Part shown: one piece after another, positions 42,399 through 53,866 of the stretch | Numbering within the stretch: position 1 is the stretch's first letter | Layout: each line of letters begins with the position of its first letter | DNA from: Patiria pectinifera | Taxonomy: Eukaryota > Echinodermata > Asteroidea > Valvatida > Asterinidae | Direction: 5' to 3' | DNA length: 64,000 nt | NCBI GenBank assembly: GCA_029964075.1 | Contig: CM057146.1 | Coordinates: 12,233,501 to 12,297,500, forward strand | The notes under the pieces: generated by a model | Told to the model about the DNA's origin: nothing | The model's input: only the letters and a program-made list of their open reading frames with translations | Database searches by the model: none | Translations under genes and position numbers: made by a program

Positions 42399-45300
42399 TT
42401 ACAATTCCTGTTTAGACATTGAAGTCTGATCACGGATTCCTCTTAACTTGCTGCTGTGGTCACGTGACAGTGTGTTACCATCTTCTGGAATGTCTTTCTG
42501 AAGCTTTCTCAAAACCTCCTGCAAAATACAATACAGGAGATGTACAAAACCATTCACTTCACGAGATAATATCGATTATTTATAATGTATCATCTCAAAA
42601 TGTATTATTAATTCACTTCCAATGTTTATTCACATTCGAGGATCCAGACGAATGTCATACCTGTCTTTGTTCCGAAATCTGACCGTCAATGATGTCGCCT
42701 AAGATCATCATCTTCTGCCCAAGATTAATGGAAAAGGAGTCGAACTGTGGGATTGAAGAAAAGACGGAGAGTAGTACATTTGGTTGGCAGATTTTCTCAT
42801 CAAAGTTTTGTGTTAAGCAAGAACGATATTCTCTTCCATTTGGGGTACAAATTAAATGTAGACTGAACGAGTGGTTTAAGACTACCCACATCATTCCCAC
42901 AAACACTGCGCCTGGCAGTCAAACGTCAAATCCGAAAATATGACTTAAGAACATTGGCAGACTATAAGTACTAACAAGCTGGAAACTTATCGCAATTAGC
43001 ATAACATTTAGACTGGTGAGCATTTTTTTCGCAACGTAATTTTCTGTTCAAAAGTTCAACAACACCCCGAAATTCTGAACGTCTGTTTCTCGTAGGGAGA
43101 AATGGATTACCTTGTTGATTTCTACAGGAAACGTGTCGGTGTCACGTGACGTTATCTTGCCATCACCATCAACATCAAGTATCTGGAAAATCTGCCACAA
43201 ACAGGGTGAATGTGCAAGAAAATTTACAACAAACCACTGTGTGTATATCCATGGCGTCGCCAGGATTTTTCAAGAGGGGGCAAAACATATTTTTGCCAAA
43301 AAATTCCTGTATTTCTAAACACATTTTCGATTTATTAGTTTTAGAGGGGGGCAGGGACATCCCCCCCCAAACCTATTAAATTTTGCACTACTGTGACTTC
43401 GCGCCTCTTTTTCTTTTCTTTTTTTTTTCTTCTTCCCCCCCCCCTTTTTTTTTTGCTTTTCCGGGGGGGGGGGGCATATGTATATCTGTTCTTGTTTTAT
43501 AGCAACCACTAACAGATGAACTATCGGTATTTGTAGTGATTCTAAAGGGTTCTTGGCACAATCAAATGTCTCGAAAACCGCCAATCACTGGCAATAAACC
43601 TTCCTTATTCTGTCCACAGATGATGGCTTATTTCCAGGAGTTGCCCTTTTTGTACTGAAGAAAATAATTTTGAGATGTTGTCAGCACTGCCTAAAACAAA
43701 GAACCCAAGTTACCTGTTGAGCGGCATCTAAAGCTTCCTCGGTCCAGATGTCGTCTAGGTCCAGTCTTGGAAGTATCTAAAAGTGGGAAAACAAAATATA
43801 AAACTGTCTCAAAGTGCCAAAAGGGTACTTTGACTATTGACTCCACGTGGTGAGAGTCTCAAATTCTTAAATTAATTGTGATTGATTGGATGTAATTTGC
43901 TAAAATATACAGTTTCAAACCATCAGTACATCGATTGAGACCTCTGAAATCACAACAGAAAGTTCATAAATGTTTCCAGTTACCGTTTCCATGACTTCGA
44001 GAAACTGCCCCTCTGTCAAAGAATCTGTCTTCTTTTCATCCATGAATATCGTCAAAGTTGCCCTAAAACATTTATAGAAAAAGGAATCTTGAAATGAGCA
44101 AATCAGCCTTTTTTGGTTGAAACAGTTTGATTTAGTGGTAGTATTCAATACCAATTTGGGGAAATATAAAGCTTTGAAATTCACGACGGGTCTCTGACGA
44201 AATCTAGTTCTGGATGGATATCCGTTTGAATGTCACCGTTCGTCTGGTCGTGGTATGGGAAGCTGACATCGGCCAGCGAGAGTCCCGGGTCCATCATGCC
44301 GCAGGACTCCGGGTAAGGCACGACGTAGGCCTGGTGATTCCACCAGATGTTGACTGCAACGTTGCTACCGAAGGAATTCACCTGATGAATCCTGAATCAG
44401 TGATTGAAGACAATTATGCACATATTCACGATCTCAAATGCCATGGTGACATGTATGTTTCGCCTTATATATAATTTGCAAGTGAATCTTGAGCCATGGA
44501 GGTATGCTTGAGCGAAGGACTTTCTTAAAGGTATGTAGGATCATCGGCTATTTTGCGCATTGTTTTCGTTTGAGGCCCAAAATATATTGCTCAAAATCTT
44601 ACAGGTTGCATAACAACTAACTTGAAGTTTCAACTCAGTGTTTGGGCGTCAATCCTGGGGGACAGGTCCCCCCCCCCCCACACTTTTTGAAGGGTGGGGG
44701 ACACAATGTCAAATGTCTCCACCCCCCCCCCCAAGATTTTTGAACTCGTGCCTCATTTACAGGGCCCTATTATGTACTACAATATATCTTTTGCTAATGT
44801 ACATGTATATTCTACTGCTATATTTTACTCGGGTCTTGGTACCCTAGAGGACTCTTTAGGGTGTACGAACATTTTGTTTATTCAAGACTTATTTGAGACC
44901 TTTACTTGTTTTTTTCTTTTTATCACAATTCATAGGCAAATTGGGGATTAGCTAAAGAACTGCTGCAGTGCTACTGAGCAAGCAGCGGTTTATTGTCCGG
45001 GGCCACGCCGTGCCTACACACAATAAGCATTGGGTGAACCAACTTCATGTCGCAACGTTCGGGAGGGCAAGGGGACTTTCCAAAAATCTTTTCCCACGAT
45101 GGTCCTGAAATCTGAATACAATAACGATTCCGAATTCTTTGAGTATGCAAGCCTCGTTGATGTTTTCATAGTGCTCTTTTGAAACATTCTCCCGCTGGGT
45201 TTTTTTTCCAGGTGCCTTTCATGTTTATTATTTGTAAGAGTCTTTTGTGTTCATAGACTCCGTTGTGTGAACCGAACTTGTGTCGCAATTATTTATTAAT

Positions 45301-48300
45301 TGGTTCATTATTATGTCTTTTTTCGCCGCCAGCAGCGGAATTGTAAAAAACATTTACAATGTTTAATCATTAAAAACAAAACTTTACTTTACAAGAACAG
45401 CGAAAGACTAAAATAGTATACATAAAAAAATATAGATAAAAAAACATGGAAAAAAAAAAAAGGAATACATAACTGTCATAAAACATCAAACTCACAATAG
45501 GACAAAAATTAAGCTATTGGGGAGTTAAGGGAGGAGGGTGTGGGCGGGGAGGGATAACACAAATTCCCAGGATTAAAACGGATAATTATTCCAATAAAAC
45601 CATTAGACATGGATGTCAATAAAAAAAAGTGATTAATTATAAGGAGGCAATAAAAAAACAAAAATAAAAAAATAAGAAAAATAATTGTTCACTTGTTTTT
45701 AGAGTGCCATAGCCTAAGGTATGAGGAAGGTAAGCTGGGAAGGGGAGAGGATGAGAGGGGAGGGGTAAGACAAGGAATATAAACAAACATAGAATTACAT
45801 CATTTCAAGACCAACGACTCGATAAACGTGGAATTAAATATAATCATCACAAGACTACACTGTGAAACGAGGGAATTTCCAACCGTTTTTCACTGGATCT
45901 GGAATATACACTCTATAAAAAAAATACTCTCTTGAAATTTGACTAACAAATCAGTCAAAGTTGCACCCAGCTGAGACCCTTTAATTGCTGTGGTCAGCTG
46001 GGTACAAGTCTGACTGTTTTCTATTGTCAAATCTAACTCTTTTAGGGTCAAAACAGACGCTATCATTAACTAATACCGGTATTACTTTTGAAGTTGTAAA
46101 ACTTGTATCAGTCCTTTTTTGAAATAATAGTTTAATATAAATGCTTTGAATGATCACACAATTAAATCACTTTTGTACAAAAGCAGGCTTGTTACTGCAA
46201 TTGAGCATATCTATATATCAGACGGTTATGTTTGGTGTAAAAAGTAACGCTCGATGATTCACTATTCACAGTAATTACCGTACATTTTCCACATGCCTAT
46301 ACATGTACATTGCTTTTCCTTGATCAGTATCTGTGGTTTCATAATAGGCCAATATATTGGACCACTCTATTGAGCTAATGTGCTGTCTGTGCTAATGTGT
46401 TGTCTTTGTTATAAAAAAAGTAAAAGTGACTTTCCACCAAAATACAATAAAAGGTTGTTATCAAATCTGAATCGATCCTTCATCAAACCCAATCGGAAGT
46501 ATGAATTTGATTTTTTGATGCAATTCATGAAATCAGGAAATCAGTGGTCTTTGGTGTTTTTTTAACTGGCATAGGCCTACTTATAGTAAACAGCATGGAA
46601 TTGAAGATAAACTTTTGTGTTGATTCCATTAACATGAATGTAGGCTTATTCACAACACAATGCAGAAATATCAAGAAAAATATTGACAGTGAACACAAAT
46701 GCGAAATAAGTAACATGCTCATACAAAATGTTTTTGTACTGTATCTTCTGACCATTTGAACGGAAGGTAGATGCAATCGCCAGCTTGCATTTTCGCTTCG
46801 TGGAACTCCAGGTTTCTCATTCCAGGGAACTTGTTCAAGTCGACTCGTTCCACGTCTACACTCGAGTAGAAGCCTTCTGGATGGTCGAACACAATCTTTA
46901 AGATGAAGGGAGACCGTGGAGCTATTAATTAAAATAATCAATTTATAATGCTTTAACTTGTTCCCAAGAGCATAAAGCTTTGTGGTGATCGCCTTCCTTT
47001 CAAAAAACAGTATTGAAAAGTCTAAAAACTAACCAATGTACACCTGACCTATTCAAAATTGATGCATGGAGGGGGGGGGGGTGCGCCAAAGAATACCATT
47101 TATAAGTGTTAACATTTGAAACATTTTGATCGCAGTAACATTGTTTAACGTATTTAAGTGCATATACTCCGGAAAAACCGAGCAAGCCTGAATGTAAAAA
47201 CTCAAAGCAACTGTCAAAACTCAAAATTCGTCCCCGAACAAAACTACACATCAGGAGGCTTTTTTATTCCTAATTATATCCAGGGTAGCACTCCACTCCT
47301 GGTCTGCACCCCTCCCGCGCCAGTTTTCACCTTAAAACCACGTAGACAATCGTCATACAAATCGACGCGATCCGTCTGGGGTTTTGACACTAGACAGCGT
47401 CGATCTTGAATCAACATGCATGACATTAAAAAAAACTGAACCTCGGCAAGCAGCCTTTCATTATGTCATTCACCGGTCAGGTGTGTGTCTGAACTGTTGA
47501 TGTTTACCTGTTGTCTGTAGTGGGTGTAGTTGACGAGAAGGAAGTCTTTCTGGCCCCTGAATAGACAGTTAATAATATCCACGTAGTCGATGTGTACGTG
47601 GGACTTGGTACCTCCGCTACTGAACCAGAGCATCTGTCCACATAGAAAAGAATGTCATTAATGTTGTTCGTGAAAACTGCGAAGGATCCTTTAGTTTTCG
47701 CCGCAGAGACAACAAATTTTCAATAAAAGCATATTATTATGATCATTTGCTTTTCGTGCATTGTTTTCGTACTAATACGATTAAGTTTTTTTTTTTATAA
47801 TGATTGAGTAGGTTACGTTTTGGAAAATTGCCTTGCCCTGTCAGTTGGTTTGTTTATTGGTTGGTGGTTTTGCTTGTTTGTCGGTCGATCGCTTCGTTGG
47901 GCTTGGTCTGTCTGTCCGTCACTTTGCCCATTATTAATCAGTAGGTTAGTTTTGAACATCTGCAATACATCATCTTGTTCTGTCAAGATGAATTTGTTTT
48001 CTCTTACAAAATGATCCTCCAAACTTACTGTTTCCAGCAAATTAGCAGTGACGTTAGTACAATGCAAACATGGCGGGATCAGCACGTCTTTCCTGGAATA
48101 GATCAAACACATCACAATCACAAATGATCGACAAAATTATGCATGGTTATGAAGAATGAGATGAATAAAAATTCAGGAAAATAAAGCGATGGCAATCTTT
48201 ACAATACACAACGATGGCCCTTAAAAATATCGGAAGACTGTGCTGTCGTGCCAACCACACCTTTGTAACGAAAATCATAGCAGTCTGAACTTTACATATA

Positions 48301-48826
48301 TTTTTCTGTACATGTATTAGAAAATGAAGATATTCTAAAGTTATGGAAGAGACTTGTCTTTTTGTGTACATTAAAGTCACAGCACTCACTTTAAGAAATC
48401 TGGGACTCTTGCGACAAGGTACTCATCGGTGGTTTGGTATCTGTCCAGGAATTCAGCGAAGGGCATATCCATCCTCGGTAACTGTCTTTCCTCGACCTTC
48501 CGCATCTCCACTCTGATCAGCTGCTGGGACTCGGGCAAGCTCTTCAGGTACTCGTCGGTCCATTTCTGGAAGGCTGGCGAACGCCTCGCTCCTTGCTTGA
48601 TGATGACGGGGACGGAGGGGTAGACATAGCTGCGGAAGAACTCGTAAGGGGAAGGGAAGTCCTGAATCACTGAGACGGGGAGACGGGTAGCCTCGGAAGC
48701 CAATGGTTTGAGATGACCTGGTGGTAATGAGGTGGGTGGGGAGGAGGATTGAGCATCCTCGGCACCTGACTGATGTAAGGATACCATGAGGCAGATGATG
48801 ACGGAGGGGATCTTAGTAGACTTCAT
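42399..48826 (-). CDS. ER-luminal JmjC/cupin-8 oxygenase with EF-hand, complete
   Basis: Ten coding exons in order: 48826-48390, 48092-48029, 47633-47508, 46895-46753, 44391-44188, 44062-43984, 43776-43714, 43182-43111, 42744-42661, 42518-42399. They sum to 1392 nt, 463 residues. Residues 1-22 form a signal peptide. A cupin-8/JmjC domain spans about 45-300, with VYPSVPVIIKQGA, an iron-binding H181-x-D183, lysine K196 placed like the 2-oxoglutarate lysine of JMJD5, and distal H259 in WIHQVNSFG; all spacings fit JMJD5-type hydroxylases. Residues 375-386 (DVDGDGKITSRD) form an EF-hand loop with a degenerate partner about 330-350. The C-terminus KQEL matches the ER-retention pattern. Inference: a calcium-linked Fe(II)/2-oxoglutarate hydroxylase in the ER lumen; substrate unknown. 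The exon 5 donor (GTCGTG) is weak. No gene symbol is assigned. Confidence 0.92.
43240..43490. repeat. Dispersed repeat family with poly-C edge, copy 1
   Basis: GGCGTCGCCAGGATTTTTCA, GGGGCAAAACATATTTTTGC, CACATTTTCGATTTATTAGT and GTGACTTCGCGCCTCTTTTT match 51430-51680. A pyrimidine-rich, polyC/polyG end follows. Lies in intron 7 of the JmjC gene. Confidence 0.7.
44640..44840. repeat. GGGCGTCAATCCTGGGGGAC repeat family, copy 1
   Basis: Shares GGGTGGGGGACACAATGTCA and ATTTACAGGGCCCTATTATG with 52565-52740 and, less fully, 55790-55945. Non-coding. Confidence 0.75.
45934..46033. repeat. 100-bp inverted repeat
   Basis: Arms GAAATTTGAC...AGTCAAAG.TGCACCCAGCTGA and TCAGCTGGGTACAAGTCTGACT...GTCAAATC pair imperfectly. 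MITE-like, no clear target duplication. Confidence 0.65.
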
Positions 48827-49265
48827 TGTAAAGTCTTTAAGTTAGCCTGAATCGATGTCCCAAAGTTCTTGGGACTTTAAATCTGAGTTTAAACGATTAT
48901 TTACACAGAGCAGATTTATGCGCACACTACCAGGTCGTAAATGGTCGGTAACGGTCAGAGAGTCCCTTGGGTGGAGCTACCCACCGCAAACGGAGCCATT
49001 ATATATACCAGCGCCGTGAGTTACGGCAGGGTTTAGGCCTATGCACGTTGAACCCGTGACAGCCTCCCCACAAAAGGACACTGCCATACCAACTTATTAG
49101 GCGGTGTTAATGTTAGATGGGCTGAGAATTGCAGGTGTAGGTGCAGTTTCTATACTTACTTTTGCAACTGCCAAGTCGAGCATGACTGCGCGTGGCTGAT
49201 TCCGTGGGTGGCATTAAATAAAAGTATAGCGCACAAGTCAAGTCCACATCATACCAGGCTTCAGG
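48827..49265. promoter_or_regulatory. Divergent promoter region between JmjC gene and secreted-protein gene
   Basis: 439 bp separate the two start codons. ATTATATATA at about 48999-49007 reads GGTATATATAATG on the minus strand and could be the TATA box of the JmjC gene, about 175 bp above its ATG. TTAAATAAAAG at about 49214-49224 is a weak TATA-like site about 45 bp above the plus-strand ATG. Transcription starts are not defined. Confidence 0.5.
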
Positions 49266-49335
49266 ATGGAACCGAAGACAAGTCTAGTCGCTGCTTTCGT
49301 TCTGTGTCTGCTGCTTGTTTCTCTTCAATCAACGG
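49266..49335 (+). CDS. Exon 1 of a secreted protein (signal peptide)
   Basis: ATG GAA CCG AAG opens a 23-codon exon ending at a GTAGGT donor (phase 1). MEPKTSLVAAFVLCLLLVSL is a textbook signal peptide with hydrophobic core AAFVLCLLLVSL. The next in-phase exon supplies the DAC that follows the likely cleavage site. Divergent to the JmjC/ER gene. The family cannot be named from this exon. Confidence 0.75.
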
Positions 49336-49734
49336 GTAGGTTAATTAATTTTCTTATTATGAAACTGATGGAGCACCTCATCTTTTTACTAGGTTTTTAT
49401 TTTATTTCTTCGTAAGGGTGCCAGGGTTGTTTATTGGGTTGGTGGTTTGTTTGTTTGTTGTTGGGGTGTTGGGTTGTTTGTTTGTTTATCTATTTATTTT
49501 GGCCATTTGTAAAACAGGACATCGTTTTACACTAATAAGACAGCATCGGCAACCATACATAAATTGCACAAGAATTGCAACAACCAATATATGGTGCTCG
49601 GAGGATATTCCTGCCAATTGCATCACACATTGCCGCAACTTCAAGCAAATGCATAACGGCATTAGGTGTTGCGTGTTAGTACTCGGGTTCAGGGCGGACA
49701 CAGAACTACCAAATTGTAGACAGGGGCGCGGCGA

Positions 49735-49870
49735 TAAGAGGGCTCGAGTATTTTTATGTTGTTCAAAAAGGGGAAAGGGATTATTATTACCGGGCATAGT
49801 ATCGTACGCTATTTCCACATTGTAATATCAAACTTATACTATTTATAGGTATGTGTAGCTGATGATACGC
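49735..49870. repeat. Dispersed repeat, copy 2 (partner at 890-1015)
   Basis: Direct match to 890-1015, including GGGATTATTA, GCTATTTCCACATTGTAATA and TGTAGCTGATG. Lies in the first intron of the secreted-protein gene. Confidence 0.55.
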
Positions 49871-50259
49871 AAAGTTAATATTTATTTCCTAAACATTTCT
49901 GCCAAAAAAGTGTCGTCAGACCTCCGAATAATGAAAAAAAAGGGTTGGTTGGGGGTGGGGAGGGATGATGGCCCCGTTTGCACCCCCCCCCCCCCGATCC
50001 GGCAACGACTCGAGTTGTTTGAACATGGGTATCTATGCGCGATTGGAGTGATTACAAACAATATGATTGCTGATGGGAAATATGGGGCTTCTTAAATACG
50101 ATCAGCGCGGACTCAAATTAAATCTAATAGCTGAAGTTTCACATCAGGAAGTCCTTTGCAGCTGGGAAATTAAAAAGATATTCTGAATTTTTCTTCCGAA
50201 AAGATTTATGAAGAACTGTACTTGAATGTTTACGCCTCCCAATTGTTCAACTCTTTCAG

Positions 50260-50298
50260 ATGCATGCCGTAGAGGTCGAGGTGGCGGAGGAGGACCGC
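50260..50298 (+). CDS. Exon 2 of the secreted protein (short, Gly/Arg-rich)
   Basis: After TTTCAG, the 39-nt exon joins G/AT to give DACRRGRGGGGP and ends at GTGAGT in phase 1. Such a short basic, glycine-rich linker after a signal peptide is plausible but low in information. Acceptor, phase and donor all fit. Confidence 0.6.
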
Positions 50299-51429
50299 GT
50301 GAGTACTTTAAAGACGTTTAGCTAGGGGTTACGAATTTCGGGTGTTATTCAAAGCTATCCAATATGTTTTATTATTTAATTTTAAATGCCTAAAATGCGT
50401 GGCTTTCACAATTATTTATTTAAAAATAGTATGTTTCGTATTCAGTTATCTATAGGGATTCATTGGGAAACTAATATCAATGCTTGGATGCGCTTCAACA
50501 TGACATTTAAAACTGCGCAGTTCAAATATCAGTACCCGGATGTCCTTGTTGAGAATACCAAATAGGCCTACTTACCGAATTAATACATTTTATTTTTAAT
50601 TGGTTCATTCTAGATTTGATTTTCTTTCCTCTTCGGAGTGTGAAACTTAACCACCTGGTTTTGAAACTTAACCACCTGGTTTTCCGTTGTATGATTACGC
50701 CCTTTCCCTATAAACACAATCATGGATCAAGCTAAAGAGGATAAATCTCGAAAGAGAGTCAAGCTACAGTTTTGATGTAATGTTAATGATGTAATTTATC
50801 AACTTTGATGACCCACCCACTGAAACAAGAATACATTTTCAAAAAGTCAGGGGAAAGTAGCCAGGAAATGCCTCAGATGGCACTACAGATCATCTAGATC
50901 ATTTTTTTTTTGAGATGAGCAAATGTCCAAAACTTTTCACTACGATAGGGCCAAATTTTGACGATTTAATTTTGACGATTTATGCAAAGTTCATCAAGTG
51001 GCATATACTGGTTAAACTTGCAGTTGTGCAGTGCTCCAAAATTTGATTTGTACATGTTACGAAGAACGAAATTCCCTATAAACACATGCACATATATTTC
51101 TGTACAAATATTGATAGTGTTGGGGGAATGGCTTTTTGGTTACAATAATTTGGGAGGGATTGGGTTAAATCCTGGATCCACATCTGTAGTTCTGCCGAGT
51201 TGCCAACTCTCACGCATTGGCGTAAGACTCACACATTTCAGGTTGTTCTCATGCTCTAACGCCAACATGGGATTTTTCAGAAAGATAATTGAAACCAAAC
51301 TTGAAAATGATGTTTAAATGATGATAGCTCCGCAAAAAAAAGTTAAAGTGGTCAGAAATTGCCTCAGATCGCACCACAGAGCATCTAGAATCCAAACTTT
51401 TTCGAGGCCCTTAAGCAGGCCTGAACCCC

Positions 51430-51680
51430 ACGCCGCATGGGTGTCGCCACGATTTTTCTAGAGGGGGGCAAAACATATTTTTGCCAAAAACATGCCTCTA
51501 TTTCTCAACACATTCTCGATTTATCAGTTTTAGAGGGGGCAGGGATATTCCACCCCCCCCCCCAACCCATTAAATTTACACCACTATGACTTCGCGCCTC
51601 TTCTTCTTTTCTTTTTTCCTTTCTTTTTCCTTTCTTTTTCTTTTTTTTTCATTTTTTTCATGCTTTCCCGGGGGGGGGGG
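51430..51680. repeat. Dispersed repeat family with poly-C/G edge, copy 2
   Basis: Direct match to 43240-43490, with CTTTTTCCTTTCTTTTTC pyrimidine stretch and a GGGGGGGGGG run. Confidence 0.75.
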
Positions 51681-51687
51681 GGTCCGC

Positions 51688-51927
51688 TCATAAGTCCGAC
51701 GCCTCATAAGTCCGACAAAATCGTATCCCCTAACCAAATAAAGCCCATAAGTCCGACGCCTCATAGGTCCGACGCCTCATAAGTCCAACGCCTCATAGGT
51801 CCGACGTACGCCTCATAGGTACGACGCCTCGTAAGTCCGACAAATTAAACGCCTCGTTTTTCCGTTGTCGGACTAATAAGGCGTCGGACTTATGAGGTGT
51901 CGGACCTATGAGGCGTCGGACTTATGA
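51688..51927. repeat. Inverted tandem array of 16-bp units
   Basis: CATAAGTCCGACGCCT and CATAGGTCCGACGCCT alternate for about eight units to 51845. They are followed after about 10 bp by the inverse units (AGGCGTCGGACTTATG, two to three copies) to 51927. The array can fold back on itself. Confidence 0.9.
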
Positions 51928-52029
51928 TACGCCCCCCCCCCCCCTCGCGACGCCCATGCCTCGCCGTTAGGGCTTCGCGCTACGCATCAACTGAGCTCCC
52001 TACCCTGAGATGTGCCTGACCATTGTTAG

Positions 52030-53455
52030 CTTCCTACGGGCAGTGGCGTAGCCACCGGGGGGCTAGGGGGGCGACCGCCCCACCCCATGAAACCTTGTCA
52101 CCCCCCAGTCGCCCCCCACTGAGATTTTGAGTTTCTAAAAAAATTATCATTGATCTAAATCTAAATAGTCGCGAATGATCCACATGATGACCACTGAGAA
52201 ACGACCCTTCGACCGGCGACCGCGGACCAGTAAGCTGACAACCGGCGTGACATAGCGCATAATGATAATCTAAAATGCGTATTAACAACCACAGCACTGC
52301 TCGCTCACACCACGGAACACGTATTATAGACAGGTGGTCCGTGGGTCACACAGTTTCAGTCAGCGATATCGCGCGAATCGGCCACGCACAAACTTTTTCC
52401 TCCATTCATATAAGCTAAATAATAATAAAAGACCAATTAAAATTCCTTGAAATCAGAGGCGTAGCCACGGGGGGCGGCCCCCCCATGAAACCTTGTCGCC
52501 CCCCCCAGTCGCCCCCACTGAGATTTTGAGTTTCTTAAAAATTATCATTGATCTACATGACGCCATGGGCGTCAATCCTGGGGGGACAGGGGGACTGGTC
52601 CCCCCCCCCTACTTTTTGAAGGGTGGGGGACACAATATCAAATGTCCCCCCCCCCCCAGATTTTTGAACCCGTGTCTCATTTACAGGGCCCTATTATGTA
52701 CTACAATGTATCTTTTGCTAAGAAAATATTAAATATTTTCTTAGCAAAAGATAATTATTTGAACATCGTTTTCGAGGTTGGAGTCATTGAATCAGCTATC
52801 GGTATTCTGAGCTATAGGCGTGGGCTTTGGGGCCCGCTTAAGGGCCCCGAAAAAAATTGGATTCTCGATGCTCTGTGGTGTGATCTAAGGCAATTTCTTA
52901 CCACTTTAACCAATAATTATCGTAGCACAAAAGATAATACTTTAAACATAATTTCCGAGGTTTTTTTCAGCTAAAGGCATAAGAAAATTTTGTGAACATT
53001 GTTTTCGAGGCTGGAGTCATTGAACCAGCTACCAGAATGCTGAGCTATAGGCGTGGGGTTCGGGGCCCGCTTAAGGGCCCCGAAAAATTTTGGATTCTAA
53101 ATGCTCTGTGTTGCTATCTGAGGCAATTTCTGACCACTTTAACCAATATTTTCTAAGCAAAAGATACATACTTTCCTCCATGCTTTAACTAATAGTTAAA
53201 GCATGGAGGAAAGTGGTAAGAAATTGCTTCAGATCACACCACAGAACATCTAGAATCCAATTTTTTTCGGGGCCCTTAAGCGGGCCCCGAACCCCCACGC
53301 CGTAAGGGCTTCGCGCTTCGCGCTTCGCGCTCGCATCAGTTCTGATCAAGGTATGTCCCCCCCCCACTTTTGAGAAGCGATTGACGCCCCTACATGACGC
53401 CCCCATGAAATGCTCAAGCCCCCGCCCCCCGAAAAATTCCTGGCTACGCCACTGC
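52030..53455. repeat. Composite repeat cluster 1
   Basis: Bounded by GGCAGTGGCGTAGCCACC and GGCTACGCCACTGCC, so it has inverted ends. Inside: GGGCGTCAATCCTGGGGGGA family copy 2 (52565-52740) and three or four units with CTCTGTGGTG.GATCT.AGGCA and the palindrome GGGCCCTTAAGCGGGCCC in both orientations (52800-53310). No coding frame. Confidence 0.7.
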
Positions 53456-53461
53456 CTACAA

Positions 53462-53866
53462 GCCTGAACCGCACCCTACTTCGAAGGGCACATAATCAAC
53501 AGTGACGATGAACACCTACAATCCGAACTGAAGCACCTCAATAAAGTGCTTAAAGACAGTGGGTACAGACCTAAAAATCAAAGCCTCGCACCGAATACGA
53601 GCAAGTCTCAGACCCTGAATACACGCGACATGCCGGTTGCCATCCTTCCGTACATTGGCCATGCATAACACAAGATCCAGCGTATCCTCCGTGAAGCCAA
53701 TATTAAGGTCTACTACCGAACTCGCAATAAACTTGAAATGAAATTGTACACCCACAAAGAAAAGCACAACCCGAAAAGTCAAGCAGGAGTTTACCGAATT
53801 CCTTGCACATGTGGCAAAGTGTACATTGGCGAGACCGGTAGAGACCTCACTACATGTACCAGGCTT
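53462..53866 (+). pseudogene. Penelope-like retroelement fragment (RT end plus GIY-YIG)
   Basis: Plus-strand translation reads LNKVLKDSGY ... ARDM-type linker, PYIGHA, a stop, then HKIQRILREANIKVYYR and GVYRIPCTCGKVYIGETGRD. The last is the GIY-YIG endonuclease start with the cysteine pair of Penelope-like elements. At least one in-frame stop and probably a frameshift disrupt it, and it ends abruptly at about 53866. It is a dead 3' fragment without a full RT domain. Confidence 0.75.

Larger units (their letters stand above)
44392..46752. other. Intron 4 of the JmjC gene: repeats, no exon seen
   Basis: 2.36 kb. It contains GGGCGTCAATCCTGGGGGAC repeat copy 1 (44640-44840), an A-rich stretch (45400-45700) and an inverted repeat (45934-46033, GCACCCAGCTGAGACC/GGTCAGCTGGGTAC). 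No reading frame with splice sites was found. Confidence 0.6.
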
